The translations under genes were made by a program, and so were the position numbers. The notes beneath the pieces were generated by a model. It saw only the letters and a program-made list of their open reading frames with translations. It did no database searches and was not told the origin of the DNA. A DNA stretch of 64,000 nucleotides from Hemicordylus capensis (Eukaryota; Chordata; Lepidosauria; Squamata; Cordylidae). The stretch covers positions 47,242,857 through 47,306,856 of the forward strand of contig NC_069657.1 of assembly GCF_027244095.1 (NCBI RefSeq). Direction: 5' to 3'. Below, one piece after another: positions 1 through 11,085 of the stretch; the first letter of the stretch is position 1, and every line of letters starts with the position of its first letter.

Positions 1-437
1 CTTCAAAGCCTTGCGAGGTTTGGCACCTGTTTACCTACAGACCCGCCTCTCCCATCCAGTTACATCCTGTCCGGTCAGATCTGGTCAGATGGCCCTCTTG
101 TCGGTCCCTGATTTCCAAGAGGTTCGGGGAGCTAGAACCTGTGAAAGGGCTTTCTCGGTTGCTGCCCCTCTTCTCTGGAATTCCATTCCCCTGCAGATTT
201 GTTTAGCTCCTTCTTTGTCGATTTTTAAATCTTTATTGAAGACCTTTCTTTTTCGCCAGGCTTTTACCATGTAGTTTATCTACCCCTCCCCCCTGCTGTT
301 AGTTACTTCAGTTTTATTTAGATTGTAATTTTAATGCTGTCTTGTTTTGCATGTTTTTGTACGCCACCCAGAGTCTTCGGAGTGGGCGGTATATCAAATG
401 TTTCAAATAAATAAATACAATACAATACAATACAATA
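1..437 (+). mobile_element. L2-like LINE 3' end
   Basis: Residues such as APVYL, CERAFSVAAPLLWNSIPL and FKSLLKTFLFRQAF (to about 270) match the C-terminal end of L2-clade ORF2. A 3' tail follows with the phrase CGCCACCCAGAGT...GGGCGGTAT and an AAATAAAT/ACAAT repeat end. It is truncated by the window edge. Confidence 0.7.
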
Positions 438-892
438 ATGTCCTTACCTAAATCTATGGTGCAACCGTACTTGCAATATTGTGTACAGTTCTTGTCACTG
501 CACCTTCAGAAGGATATTGTAGAGCTAGAGAAGGTGCAAAAAAGGGCAACTAAAATGATCAGGGGATTAGTTGTTGTTGTTGGAGTGACTCCTCTGTGAA
601 GAAAGACTGCAGCATTTGGGCCCTCTTCATTTAGAAAGCAGGCACATAAAGGGGGACATGATAGAGGTGTATAAAACAATGAACAGTGTGGATCAAGTGG
701 ATAAAAATGTTTTTCTCCATCTTTCATAATACTGGACCCTGGGGTCCTTTGTTGAAGCTAATGCTGGGAGATTCAGGACAGACAAAAGGAAGTACTTTAC
801 ACAATGTAGTTAAATTATGGAATTCACTGCTGTCAGATGTGGGGATGACCACCAATCTAGGCAGTTTTAAAAATGGATGAGACTCATGGAGA
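438..892 (+). mobile_element. CR1/L3-type LINE fragment (ORF2 C-terminal end)
   Basis: Broken frames encode the end of the CR1 reverse transcriptase: PYLQYCVQF, LEKVQKRATKMIRG and, further on, RQTKGSTLHNVVKLWNSL. It is divergent, so old. A SINE in the opposite direction lies immediately downstream. Confidence 0.7.
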
Positions 893-1076
893 ACTTAGGA
901 AGCTTCTTTATACCGAGTCAAACCATTCAGCCATCTTGCTCAGTATTGACTATGCTGACTGGCAGCAGTTCTTCAAGGATTCTGGCAGGAGTCTTTCTTA
1001 GCCATAGCTGGAGATGCCAGGGATTGAACCTGAGATCAGTTACGTACAAAACAGATGCTTTAACCACTGAGCTACA
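893..1076 (-). mobile_element. tRNA-Ala-headed SINE with CR1-like tail
   Basis: Read on the minus strand it has a tRNA-like head (GCTCAGTGGTTAAAGCATCTG) and the block ending CTGGCATCTCCAG. The common body (TGCCAGT..AGTCAATACTGAGCAAGATGG) and the tail toward the CR1-like end follow. It lacks the 5S-like half. Confidence 0.7.
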
Positions 1077-1147
1077 GTTATCAAAGGCTGCTAGCCTTGA
1101 TAACTGTATATTGCCATCTGGATCAGAGGTGGCAAGGGAACACCAAT

Positions 1148-1560
1148 GGGAAAGGAAACACTAGAACCAGGGATCATCCCATTAAATTGATTGCCAGAAA
1201 ATTTAGGACCAACAACGGGAGTACTTTTTCACACAAGACATAATCAACTTGTGGAATTCTCTGTCACAAGATGTGGTGACAGCCAACAACCTGGATGGCT
1301 TTAAGAAGGGTCGGGATAAATTTATGGAGGAGAGGTCTATCATCGGCTACTAGTCGGAGGGCTAAAGGCCACCTCCAGCCTCAAAGGCAGGATGCCTCTG
1401 AGTACCAGTTGCAGGGGAGTAACAGCAGGAGAGAGGTCATGCCCTCAACTCCTGCCTGTAGGGTTCCAGCGGCATCTGGTGGGCCACTGTGTGAAACAGG
1501 ATGCTGGACTAGATGGGCCTTGGGCCTGATCCAGCAGGGCTCTTCTTATGTTCTTATGGC
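1148..1560 (+). mobile_element. CR1 LINE 3' end
   Basis: It carries the CR1 C-terminal coding phrase (FFTQDIINLWNSLSQDVVTANNLDGF) in decayed form and the non-coding tail GGACTAGATGGGCCTTGGG, ending in the CR1-type TTCTTATG repeat. A shorter, older CR1-like piece (about 1565-1645) follows. Confidence 0.85.
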
Positions 1561-2379
1561 AGTTACCCTCTTTTCCACTTGCAGGATTCCCAAATGCACC
1601 TGGCTGACCACTGGATGAAGCAGGATGCTGGACTAGATGGTTTTGCTGCAATGTGCAGCTTGAGACCCAAACTTCAGAATAGCAAGCTCAGAACAAGAAT
1701 AACTCCTGGTATAATTAAATAACCTGAGTGTGTATCCAGCTGAGGGACCAAGCTGAGAACTTGGCAGAACAGAGGATGAATATTCCATATGTTAGAGCAG
1801 TATAGAGGGCGAATGCAGTGAAGGATTCTGTCAAGAGTTCTTCATTGCAGATTATGTTAGCAGTCAATCCAGTAGGAAACTGGTAACATTTTAAAAGAAT
1901 ACTTTGTATATTAGCAAACTCAGTGGTAGCTTTTTTGTTCCGCCCACCCCCACACACCTGCCCTTTTACATAGCTAATGGTCATGCCACTGGGAAGATTA
2001 GCTATAAAAATCTTTGCTTCCAGAGGGATGGAATGTATGTTGTTATGGAGTGGGGGTTGGCAGACTAGCAGTACAGAAGTGGTACAACTTTTACCTGAAG
2101 TGACTAGTGATAAACAGCAAGCTTCTAAAGATAAAGGTCTGCGTAAGCAAATTAAATCTCATCTGGATTCTGAAAGAACAAGTCTGACTACCACAGGAAA
2201 CAGGCTTCATCCAGTTCCCATAAGGAACCTGAGCATCATTTTAGGAAGGTGCTGAATGAATTTCTTCTTGCTTTCTCCTGTTTGTTCTTGAGCTGGTGAA
2301 GGAATTCAGGCAAGATGGAGAGAAGAAATATAACAAATTGTTCTAGTAAGAACAACCTACTTTCCTTTCACTATCCCTA

Positions 2380-3290
2380 CAACTAAATTTGGTCCACTTG
2401 TGCCTCAAATGTTCATGTACACACCATCTTGAATCAGGGCGGATGACATCATTACAAACTACGCCCTTGAAACATCCCTATGTGTCCCTACACTTGTAGC
2501 AAATTTGGTTCAAATCAGTTAGGTGGTTCACAAGTTAGGTGGTTTGAGCCCTCTTGCACCGCAAACATTCACGCACCCACCATCTTGGATCAGAGTGGAT
2601 GATATCATTACAAACTATACCATTGAATGTAGTTTATACTCTTAACTATACCATTACAAACTATACCACTATATGTCACTCACTGTAACTACCAAATTTG
2701 GTTCAAATTGGTTAGATGGTCCACAGGTTAGCCCTTTTATGCTTCAAACCGTTACGTGTCCACCATCTTGAATTGGGGTGCATAACGTCATCACAAGCTG
2801 TGCCAGTGAGGTGTCCCTACAATTGTAGCAAGTTTGGTTCAAATTGGTTAGATGGTTCACAAATTAGCCCACTTGTGCCTCAAATGATTCTTTTTATTTA
2901 GCAGCGGGAGAGTAACTGGCCCTATCCACCCACAGCACAGTACCTCCAGTGACTGTTGCTGGTGTCTATCTGATGTTTCTTTTTAGATTGTGAGCCCTTT
3001 GGGGACAGGGATCCATCTTATTTGTTTATTATTTCTCTGTGTAAATCGCCCTAAGTCATTTTTTGGAAGGGTGGTATAGAAATCAAATAAAAAATAATAA
3101 TAAATATTTAAGCGTCCGCCATCTTGAATTAGGGTGGATTGCATCATCACAAACTATGTTGTTGAGATGTCCCTACAACGGTACCCAATTTGGTTCATAT
3201 TGGTCCAGGCATTGCGAAGTTGATGGGGGAGGTGACACATGGACGGACACACAGATGCGCACACGGAATGCCGGGTGATCTCATAAGCCT
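2380..3290. repeat. Tandem array of about 150-180 bp units
   Basis: The phrase C(A/G)CCATCTTG(A/G)AT recurs at about 2422, 2578, 2761 and 3117. Each time it is followed by GTGG.TGA..TCATNACAAACTA and then CCCTACA.....AATTTGGTTCAAAT. Removing the L2-like insertion at 2893-3108 restores an even spacing. The last unit ends in a GGACGGACACACAGATGC stretch. The parent family is not recognised with certainty; this could be the non-coding end of a transposon. Confidence 0.6.
2893..3108 (+). mobile_element. L2-like LINE 3' end inserted in the tandem array
   Basis: It contains the recurring phrase TTGTGAGCCCTTTGGGGACA and the end GGGTGGTATAGAAATCAAAT with an AATAAT tail. The same tail is seen at 38.1, 47.3, 48.9 and 57.0 kb. 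It splits one unit of the array. Confidence 0.7.
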
Positions 3291-4420
3291 GCTGGAAAGT
3301 AGGCTTAAAATGCTTTGTGCCACTGTGGTGAGTTTGAAAGGGCTGAAATCACAGAAATGCCTAGTACAAACCAATTTTAAGTATCTAGTTATTTGTACGC
3401 TGCCTTTTGGCCCTCACAAGGCTAATAGAAGATAAATTATAGATTAGGTTTGGAGCTTATTTGGTTTAGAGATGTTAATAGGAATTGCAGTTAGCTGATA
3501 GATAGGAATGCATCAAATCTTCCAATGGTTGAAATAATACTAATGCTAATAATGATGTTTGGCTTTATGTTAAGGTGCTTCACGTACATTGTCTTATCAT
3601 GGCAACCCTGTCAGGTAGGTCAGTGGTGTTATCCCTATATTGCAGTGGTGGTGCAGAGCTGATACTGTGAGTGTGGGGCTTGCCTGAGGCCACCTGCATA
3701 GCCAGCATCAAACCAATGTCTTGATTTGTAGCTCGTTCTTTTAGCTGTGACACTACACCAGAAAATCGTGGTATCGCTTGCAGGTTCCCTGCTTTCCTGA
3801 ACATGGTAAATAGCTGAAACCATTGAAACAAACCATACAGTGGATGTCAACTAGAATAGAATCCAAGTTGAAAGAGACCTCAAGGGCCATCTTGTTTAAA
3901 AACCTCCTGACAAAGCTGAACTGCCTGGTGAAGAAAGATAGAAATGGGTTTGCTCCTAAATCAGAAGGAAGCTTAATCTTCTGTTTAGAGGCAGGGAGTC
4001 CCCTGCCCCCATTTCCCCCCTGCTTTTTAGCAGGAAGATGATGTGGGCTTCCTAAGCTACATAGTTAAAACTTTCCTTTTTCTCACCAGAGACCACTGTT
4101 AATATGCTTGGCTTTTCGTAAGGAACCTTTAAAGTCCCTTCAGTTGTTCAAAAGTGTACAGTTAGCGTGTGTTTAACTCTCTTACTGAGATAAGTGTAAT
4201 TCTAATGTGCTTAACTCTGGCTGGCTTGTGCCTAGTCATGTATGTGGGATTCATGGTAGAAGGCTTATGTAGGTGTTATGTAAAGTTAGGACTGAATGAG
4301 ACTTAACCCCTAGAGATGACCTTATACAGGAAACTCCCAAAGGAGAAATAGATCTGAACAATTGCCAGTGGTAGGAAGAGAGAATTTGGAGGAAGGTTGT
4401 CTGTCTACCACATTCCTGTA
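3291..4420. other. No gene seen
   Basis: The sequence is mostly AT-rich with short open frames only. About 3540-3720 (TTTGGCTTTATG...CTTATCATGGCAACCCTGTCAGGTAGGTC) has the look of an old repeat related to the L2/MIR group. Nothing else could be assigned. Confidence 0.5.
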
Positions 4421-4717
4421 CAGGGGCGTAACTATAATAGGGCAAGGGGAGACAGTTGTCTGGGGGCCCACTGCCTTGAGGGTCCCTCCAAGAGGCAAGT
4501 CATATGACTGATTCCCCCAGCGCGCACCCCCCCGGGCTTCCTTCAGTTGTATTCATCCTCCGAAATTGATGTGGGTGTTAAAGACCTGGAGCTACCAGAA
4601 CAGCATGTCTTTCTCTAGTACCATTAAATGACTTGCTTCATCCACAATAACTTCAGTGAGGGGGAGCCCATTTTAAAATCTTGTCTCTGGGCCCACTCCA
4701 ACCTTGCCACGCCCCTG
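4421..4717 (+). mobile_element. hAT-type MITE, CAGGGGCGTAACTATAAT family
   Basis: The ends are CAGGGGCGTAACTATAATAG and CCTTGCCACGCCCCTG, inverted and imperfect. Copies at 31.0 and 45.0 kb have perfect 8-bp target duplications, the hAT hallmark. Here the flanks match poorly, so this copy is older or its flank has mutated. Confidence 0.75.
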
Positions 4718-4737
4718 TCCCTTTACTGCCAAAGCAT

Positions 4738-5385
4738 AGTTTCATGGCAGTTTGCATGAACAATTAAAACAATAAAATCATTACAACAATTCAGACGTCG
4801 TAAAATCTAACCAAAAGGCTGGCTCAACAGGTGTGTTTTCTAAAAGCTGCCAGATATGTTGAACCTCTTACTGCAGCAAGGAGCACATTCCAAAGCCTAG
4901 GGGCAGCTATGGATAAGGCCCAACCTGAGTTGCTGCTGGATGAGCTGGCCGACTGTAGGGCGCTTTCCAGATTAGACCGGGGTCAGGTCGTATCTCAGAA
5001 GTGTGCTTCTACACTTCCTGTGTTGTGACACCGCTGTCCCTACGCGGACAGCAGGGTGCTGTTTACATTTCCAATGCCTTGTTTCGAATTTAATCGCTGC
5101 GATATAGAGCTAGGACGTTGTATATCCGGTGTAAGAAAATGGCTGGTTTTTTGGGTTGTTAGTTTCAGTGAGACTGCTCCCCCTGCTGTTTACATTTTGA
5201 ATGAAACTTGCCTGAACAGAGGCATTTTGCTGCTGTTGAGCAGCTTGTCTGGAAAGCGCCCAGATGGACCTTCCTGGATGATCTTAAGGAGCAGTGGGGC
5301 TCATGCAGCAGAAGGCACTCTCTTAAATACCCTGAGTCTAATAAAACCCTTTTAGCAGTAGGAACGGTTGAATGCGGTGGGAAGC
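4738..5385 (-). mobile_element. L2-like LINE fragment split by a MITE
   Basis: The blocks AAAGGCTGGCTCAACAGG...AAGGAGCACATTCCAAAGCC (left) and AGATGGACCTTCCTGGATGA (right) read as one old LINE-like repeat interrupted by the 4958-5261 element. The family call is tentative. Confidence 0.4.
4958..5261. mobile_element. Uncharacterised MITE, copy 1 (TIR GGGCGCTTTCCAGA)
   Basis: The 304-bp element has 14-bp perfect terminal inverted repeats, GGGCGCTTTCCAGA at the left and TCTGGAAAGCGCCC at the right. Inside, CTGCTGTTTACAT or its close match occurs twice, giving an internal duplication. It matches the copy at 26185-26496 over the whole length. No coding capacity. Confidence 0.8.
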
Positions 5386-5388
5386 TTA

Positions 5389-6035
5389 ATAAGAACATAA
5401 GAACAGCCCTGCTGGATCAGGCCCAAGGCCCATGTGTATAGTGGCCCACCAGATGCCACTGGAAGCCACAGACAGGAGTTGAGGGTGTGCCCTCTCTCCT
5501 GCCATTACTCTCCTGCAACTGGTACTCAGAGGCATCCTGCCTTTGAGGCTGGAGGTGGCCCACAGCCCTCCGACTAGTAGCCATTGATAGACCTCTCCTC
5601 CATGAAGTCATCCAAACCCCTCTTAAAGCCATCCAGGTTGTTGGCTGTCACCACATCCTGTGGCAGAGAGTTCCACAAGTGGATCACGCGTTGTGTGAAA
5701 AAGTACTTCCGTTTGTTGGTCCTAGACCACCTGGCAATCAGTTTCATGGAGTGACCCCTGGTTCTAGTGTTGTGTGAGAGGGAAAAGAATTTCTCTCTCT
5801 CCACTTTCTCCACACCATGCATGATTTTATAGACCTCTATCATGTCTCCCCGCAGTCGTTTTTTTTCTAAACTAAAAAGCCCCAGGTGTTGTAGTCTTGC
5901 CTCATAAGAAAGGTGCTCTAGGCCCCTGATCATCTTGGTTGCCCTCTTCTGTACCTTCTCCAGTTCAACAATGTCCTTTTAAAGATGTGGTGACCAGAAT
6001 TGTACGCAGTGTTCCAAGTGTGATCGCACCATAGT
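5389..6035 (-). mobile_element. CR1 LINE 3' portion, best-preserved copy
   Basis: On the minus strand, 5933 down to 5574 keeps an open 119-codon frame for the CR1 ORF2 C-terminus: RLQHLGLFSLEKKRLRGD, YKIMHGVEKV, NKRKYFFTQRVIHLWNSL and LDGFKRGLDDFMEE. The non-coding tail ends at the CATAAGAAC repeat near 5395. It is 5' truncated and probably the youngest CR1 here. Confidence 0.9.
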
Positions 6036-6710
6036 TAGAATGAGATGCTGCTCAACTACTTGAACCAATGGTGTAGCAAGGCTAGAGGCCATGCATGTCC
6101 AAGCTTTCGGGTTCCTGCTGCCACAGCCTCACTCCCACAGGCCTCCACTCACCTGCTGCCACCACCGCCGCAGACCAACCAGCCTCTCAGCTGACTTCTG
6201 TTGTTCCATATTTCAATGCTGCTTCAGCTACCAACTGCCCTTTGTTGACCCTGAAAAACATTGCTGCCACCGCTTGACCTCCATGGGTCCTCCTGAATGT
6301 CACAGTTACTGGCTTTGACACAACATAATGATGTGGCTGGCAACAGCAGCATTCAGGAGGGCCTGTGGAGGCTAAGTGGGCAGTGGGTCTGTGACAGCAG
6401 CAACATTTTTCATGGCTCCTCAATACCAGGTGAGTGGTTGGTCAGTGGCGGTGGCACTATTAACATGTGGGGTTGTGGAGGGCAGGTGGCAGTGGTTGGT
6501 GGGGTCCTGGTACCTCCTGGGAGCCCGGTGGCCAGTGTTCACAGGACATGTTTGAACTCCAGTAGTTATACCCCTGAAGTGAACACACTTAAAAAAACAC
6601 CATTACCTTTTAATGAAGACAGGATGATCTCAACAATAGGGGAATTTGTGTACCTGCAAGAATTCTCAGTAGTTGAGTTTCAGAAGCTACCATACCAGTA
6701 AGCTCCAACA
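6036..6710. other. No gene seen; GC-rich repeat-like block
   Basis: CAATGGTGTAGCAAGGCTAG at 6066 resembles a hAT end (compare CAGAGGCGTAGCAAGG at 31039), but no matching right end was found. CAC/GCC-rich triplets produce spurious open frames on both strands. Confidence 0.4.
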
Positions 6711-6846
6711 CAGTAGCTGCTTAACTTCGGCCCTCCTGCAGATGTTGGCCTACAATTCCCATAATCCCAGCTATTGGCCACTCTGGTTGGGGATTATGGG
6801 AGTTGTAGTCCAAAAACAGCTGGGGGGGCAAAGTTGAGCAGGCCTT
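6711..6846. mobile_element. Palindromic hAT-type MITE (CTGCTCAACTTCGGCCC family)
   Basis: Nearly the whole element is one inverted repeat around about 6778: GATGTTGGCCTACAATTCCC on the left and GGGAGTTGTAGTCCAAAAACA on the right. It is the same family as 37857-37994, where the 8-bp duplication is perfect. Confidence 0.75.
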
Positions 6847-7923
6847 CTCTAGCAGAATGGAATGGGGATGGCTGGAGATGTGTTTCCTGATATGCCACAG
6901 GTGCATATTGTGTAATGGTCAGCGATGTCAACATTGGAAAGTGGATACTGCTCCGGTAGATTCATTTGCTGCTTATTCTAGGAAGAAAAGTTTCAGAATG
7001 CAGCCAATACAGCACAGTTCTTGCAGCTGGTAATTTAAAGCAAGTGGAAGAAGGATGGAAGTGTGTGATGGCATTGCTGAAATATGCCAAGTGTTTGAGT
7101 GCGAAAGAGAGAGCTGTTCTACTGCCTAGAATAAAACCCATGCATTTGGTCCTTCTTGGATTGCCCCAGCAGAGTCATGCAGTTTTGTACTATTTATCAT
7201 CATTTTATACAGCAGTTCTTTGTTGCTAGGGGATTTTGAGACATCGGCTCCACTCTTGGTTATTAAGCTGCAGAGTTTCCTCATTCTTGATGGTAATCTC
7301 CTTCCTGCATGGCTCAGATGCTTCAGGTCATTATCGCTATTCCTTTGCTTCCTCCATTGGCTCGACGGCAAGAGCGAAATGGTACAGCTGTTGCCCTTAT
7401 CATTTATGTACAAGGTAGTTCATCACTACAAGCCTTTCTGCTGCTTGTTATGCAACCATATCAGAGTAGCTTTGCTACAGATTTCTGTTATATTGGGGCC
7501 TGCAGGCGAGAGAGGTTTCCTGAGCCACTGTGTGAAAACCTGGGGAGGGGGGGCAGAGCTGTTGTGGTATCTAGTTCCAACCGCAGAGAGAGTGATTAGG
7601 GAACTCGGGGAAGAAAGGGGCTGAACCAGGCCTGTGAAATGGGCTTGAAGGTGAGCAAGAAGCCTGGGGGAACATGATCAGAACCGCATTATTCATGAAG
7701 ACATTCAGGAGTTGAATTTGAAATGGAAAATAGTCTGGAGGGGGTTTGTTTTAATTACTCAGAAAGTGCAGTTGCCAAGATGAGAACAGAAATTGTCATG
7801 GTACAGTGAGATCGGGGGTGCCAGGGCTTTGAGAAAGCGAGAGGCTGCTCAGCGCAAAAGCATAGCATGGAGTACTAGTGCCCATGACTTACCTACAGGT
7901 ACAGAGGCCCAGAAAACATTTAG
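6847..7923. other. No gene assigned
   Basis: Several overlapping open frames of 60-134 codons exist on both strands at 6966-7624. None has recognisable motifs, splice structure or codon bias. The sequence looks unique rather than repetitive. Confidence 0.4.
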
Positions 7924-8365
7924 TGCATAAGAACAGCCAGGGATGTAGCTAGGGGAGAGGGGGCCCGTGTTCGCCCCTCTCCCTGGCAGCCCCTTGGAGT
8001 GAGGGAGATAATGAAGGAAATAGGGAGGGGTGGAGCTGTGGGGCCCTCAGGAGCTGGGGGCCCAGGTTCTTCGAACCCATCTGTTCTGTTATAGCTATGC
8101 CTCTGAGAGCAGCCCTGCTGGAGCAGCCCTGAGGCCTAACTAGTCCAGCATCCTCTTTCACACAGTGGCCCACCAGATGCCTTTGGGGAGCTCACAGGCA
8201 AGAGGTATGTGCACGCCCTCTCTCCTGCTGTTGCTCCCCTGCAACTGGTATTGAGAGGCATCCTGCCTCTGAGGCTGGAGGTGGCCCACAGCTATCGGAC
8301 TAGCAGCCATTGATAGCCCTGTCCTCCATGAATTTGTCTAAGCCCCTTTTAAAGCCATCCAAGCT
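7924..8365 (-). mobile_element. CR1 LINE 3' end, interrupted by a hAT MITE
   Basis: CATAAGAACAGC at 7926-7937 continues after the 7938-8105 insertion as AGAGCAGCCCTGCTGGA. It then runs through the CR1 tail (GGCATCCTGCCTCTGAGGC) to TTTTAAAGCCATCCAA. Joining the flanks restores the CR1 sequence. Confidence 0.8.
7938..8105. mobile_element. hAT-type MITE inside CR1
   Basis: It starts CAGGGATGTAGCTAGG and ends AGCTATGCCTCTG. The 8-bp flanks AGAACAGC and AGAGCAGC match at 7 of 8 positions, as expected for a hAT insertion. No coding content. Confidence 0.7.
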
Positions 8366-8375
8366 AAGAAGATTA

Positions 8376-8800
8376 CCATATATACCCAGATCAAAGACAA
8401 TCCTGAATTGTAAGACTACAGTGCTCCCTTTAAAAATATGAGTTAAATATATGTTATGATTGATTGATATACCGCTTTTCACTAAAATAATCTCAAAGCA
8501 GTTTACAATATAGTTAAAAACAATACACAATTAAAGTACAAAAAGTTGAGCTATTAATATAAATATAAAAATAATCTCTATTTAAAATTTTTAAAACCTC
8601 TATAATACATAGAGCAGCAGCAGTGAAAACTAATCTCATTCCAAAGCCTGGGTGAAGACCACGTCTTTACTTGTTTTCTAAAAACTGTGATTATACTATT
8701 TACCCAAAAGGAAGAGGAACGCTGAATTTAAGACGACCCCCACAATTTCTAACATTGACGAACTTGGAAAAAAACTACTCTTGGATTCAGGTGAATACAG
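8376..8800. mobile_element. TA-flanked MITE (CCATATTTACC family), interrupted
   Basis: The left end CCATATATACCCAGATC and the right end GGATTCAGGTGAATACAG are inverted and flanked by TA on both sides. An internal phrase TTTAAGACGACCCCCAC is typical of the family. A second copy lies at 40564-40765. An L2-like fragment (about 8455-8690) sits inside. Confidence 0.6.
8455..8690 (-). mobile_element. L2-like LINE fragment
   Basis: It begins with the reverse of the common L2-like end (TTGATTGATATACCGCTTTTC...CTCAAAGCAGTTTACA) and runs to CCAAAGCCTGGGTGAAGACC. It lies within the TA-flanked MITE. Confidence 0.55.
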
Positions 8801-8837
8801 TAGATCACAGGTGATGGGGCAATGCCTATGCCTGAGA

Positions 8838-9040
8838 GCTGTTATTATTATTATTACATTTATATCCCGCTCTTCCTCCAAGGAGATGAGCGGTGTACTA
8901 CATCCTTGAGTTTCTCTTTCACAACAACCCTGTGAAGTAGGATAGGCTGAGAGAGAAGTGACTGGCCCAGAGTCACCCAGCTAGTTTCATGGCTGAATGG
9001 GGATTTGAACTCGGGTCTCCCCGGTCCTAGTCCAGTCCTG
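8838..9040 (-). mobile_element. tRNA-derived SINE (GTGTAGTGGTTAGAG type)
   Basis: On the minus strand it reads GGACTAGGACCGGGGAGACC, then the B-box GAGTTCAAATCCCC and GTGACTCTGGGCCAGTCACT. It ends GGAAGAGCGGGATATAAATG with a TAA/ATT triplet tail. The first part of the tRNA-like head is missing. The same family occurs at 20578, 37453 and 46392. Confidence 0.75.
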
Positions 9041-9635
9041 TTGGCACTACTGACCCAAATGGGCCAGTGGTCTGAATAAGGTGAGTGTGGTCATATGTGA
9101 GTATGGTCAGTTACAATAATCATTATCGGTGGCATCAGGAGTCACCCAGGTGAGGCACCTATGAAGTGTCCACACCCATAGAAAGGTCACACCTGCTTGG
9201 CTGATGCCCTGAAGGGCCCACTACTGACTCTGCTTCCCATCACTACCGGGTAAGCCAGAGCCCAGTGCAGTAGTTTGGTGGGTGATAGTGGGGAGCGCTG
9301 GCTGCAACAGACCATCCTCCCCACAAACGTCTACGTCTTCCTACATGTGCTCCTCTGCCCTGCTCCACCGATGCAGCATCTGGGTGCACAGGGCCAGTGG
9401 AAATTGTAAAATGGTGTCTAGGAGGTATAGCCACAGACAGCTTTCTGAAAGCTCAGATAATAAAAGAACACATACAGGAGATAAAAAGAAGACCTATAGC
9501 CCAATTTTTTTAAAAAAGAGGAGGCTGAACTGGTAGAACTAGTGTTAGGAAGGCTAAAGCTTGGAATGGGCTGAGGTTCATGATTGCTGCTCAACTGTTG
9601 TTGTTGTTGTTGTTTGTTAGTCTATGTCTGAAACA
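9041..9635. other. No gene seen
   Basis: Short open frames only. A GTT repeat lies at about 9597-9615. The sequence at 9080-9235 is low in recognisable features. Confidence 0.4.
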
Positions 9636-9824
9636 AAAGAATGCTTAAGGAAGTGGTAGATGTGGTGCTGGGAGAAGATGGTAACAAGTGGGAGGGAGAA
9701 GGCAAAGCTGCTGTATTTTGCACCTGTCTTTTCCACAAGAAAAATGTGGCCCAGCCTACCAACGGTTGCACTTATGAAGAAATAAGGACCATGTGCCTCA
9801 AGTTAAAGATAGATTTTAACATTT

Positions 9825-9945
9825 GTTTTAAATTGTTTTAATATTTTAATTTGGTTTTAATGTGTGCTGTTCTACTGTAAACCACCCAGAGACATGAGTT
9901 TTGGGCGGTATATAAATATGTTAAATAAATAAAGACAGAAAGGGA
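9825..9945 (+). mobile_element. L2-like LINE 3' end
   Basis: TGTAAACCACCCAGAGACAT is followed by GGGCGGTATATAAAT and an AAATAAATAAA tail, inserted in the CR1 remnant. Confidence 0.65.
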
Positions 9946-10324
9946 GCTAGCTATTTTAAATGAGTTTAAGTCTACAGGGCCCAATGAATTACATCCCCAG
10001 GTACTAAAAGAACTTGCAGATGTGATTTCAGAGCTATTGTCTAATGTTTGAGAACTCCTGGAGAATGGATGAGATGCCAGAAGACTGGAGACAAAAAATG
10101 TTGTCCCTGTGTTCAAAAAGGAGTAAAGGAGAACTTGGGAAATTAGACTGGTTGGCTTGACATTGACACCCAGGAAAATAACTAGGAGTCAACATGTATT
10201 TGTCAAGGACAAGACCTGCCAGGCTAATCCTCCCCCCGCTCTTAGATAGTTATTATTTCAATAGATAATGCTGTGGACATTTTGTATCTTGATTTCATCA
10301 AAGTATTTGGCAGTCTCCCGTCAT

Positions 10325-10470
10325 TTATTTGTTTGACAAGATGGTAAGATTTATTTATTTTTAAAGGCGGTTTACAAAAGTTAAAAAACATACAGTAAAA
10401 ATGACAATAAAAATATTAAGCTAAAAATATAAAACAAATCTAATTTAAAATCTATAAAATACAAACATAA
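10325..10470 (-). mobile_element. L2-like LINE fragment
   Basis: TTTATTTATTTTTAAAGGCGGTTTACAAAAG followed by A-rich sequence reads as a minus-strand L2-like end inserted in the CR1 remnant. Confidence 0.5.
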
Positions 10471-10594
10471 AAATATGGAGTAAGATGGAGGTTGGGTAAT
10501 ACTATTGTTCTGTGGATTCACAGGTGGTTGAACAGCTATAGCTAATGAGAACTCATAAATGGCTCCATGCCATCCTGGAAGGAGGAATCGAGTT

Positions 10595-10968
10595 TAAGTC
10601 TACAAGACTTAAAGTTTAAGACTACAAGTTTAAGACCAGAGAGGTCCGGTTACGGTTGCCAACTTGTTTAGTGGCAACTCGGGACTGGGCCTTCTCTGTG
10701 GCTGCCTCTGGGCTTTGGAACGCACTCCCTGCTGAAATAAGAGCTTCTCCTTCTCTGTTTGTTTTTAGGGGGACCCTGAAGATGTACCTATTTTCCCAGA
10801 CTTTTAACTGAAATCTAATTTTTAAATTTTAATTTTTTAAATCTATTATGATTTTTATCTTTTAATGAGTTGTAAATGTTTATATTTTTCATTGTTTTTA
10901 ATTTCATACACCGCCTTGAGATTTTATATTAGGCAGTATATAAATTCATATAATGAATAAATAATGCC
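10595..10968 (+). mobile_element. L2-like LINE 3' end
   Basis: It encodes decayed RDWAFSVAASGLWNALP-like residues around 10685-10730, then a TTTTCCCAGACTTTTAACTG block. The tail is CACCGCCTTGAGAT...AGGCAGTATATAAATTCATA. Confidence 0.65.
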
Positions 10969-11085
10969 ACTAGGCTGTATCCTGGGCCTTGTACTGTTTT
11001 AACGTTTTTATAAATCACTTGGATGAGGGAGTAGAGGGGATGCTTATCAAATGTGTAGCTGAGACAAAGCTGGAAGGAGATACTG

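Larger units (their letters stand above)
9640..11085 (+). mobile_element. CR1/L3-type LINE reverse transcriptase remnant, split by L2-like insertions
   Basis: Pieces of the CR1-group RT can be read in order. STGPNELHPQVLKELADVIS (about 9970-10030) is followed by a PVFKK block near 10105, then GCILGLVLF near 10975 and FINHLDEGVEGMLIK with a decayed ADD block (about 11005-11085). The frame is broken many times and interrupted at 9825-9945, 10325-10470 and about 10595-10968. It is an old copy. Confidence 0.75.

Noticed and set aside
2380-3290. CRISPR-like array
   Set aside because: Units are about 150-180 bp and diverged, not short exact repeats with spacers, and the genome is vertebrate.
5574-5933. 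Host protein-coding gene on the minus strand
   Set aside because: The intact 119-codon frame is the CR1 ORF2 C-terminus, not a host gene.
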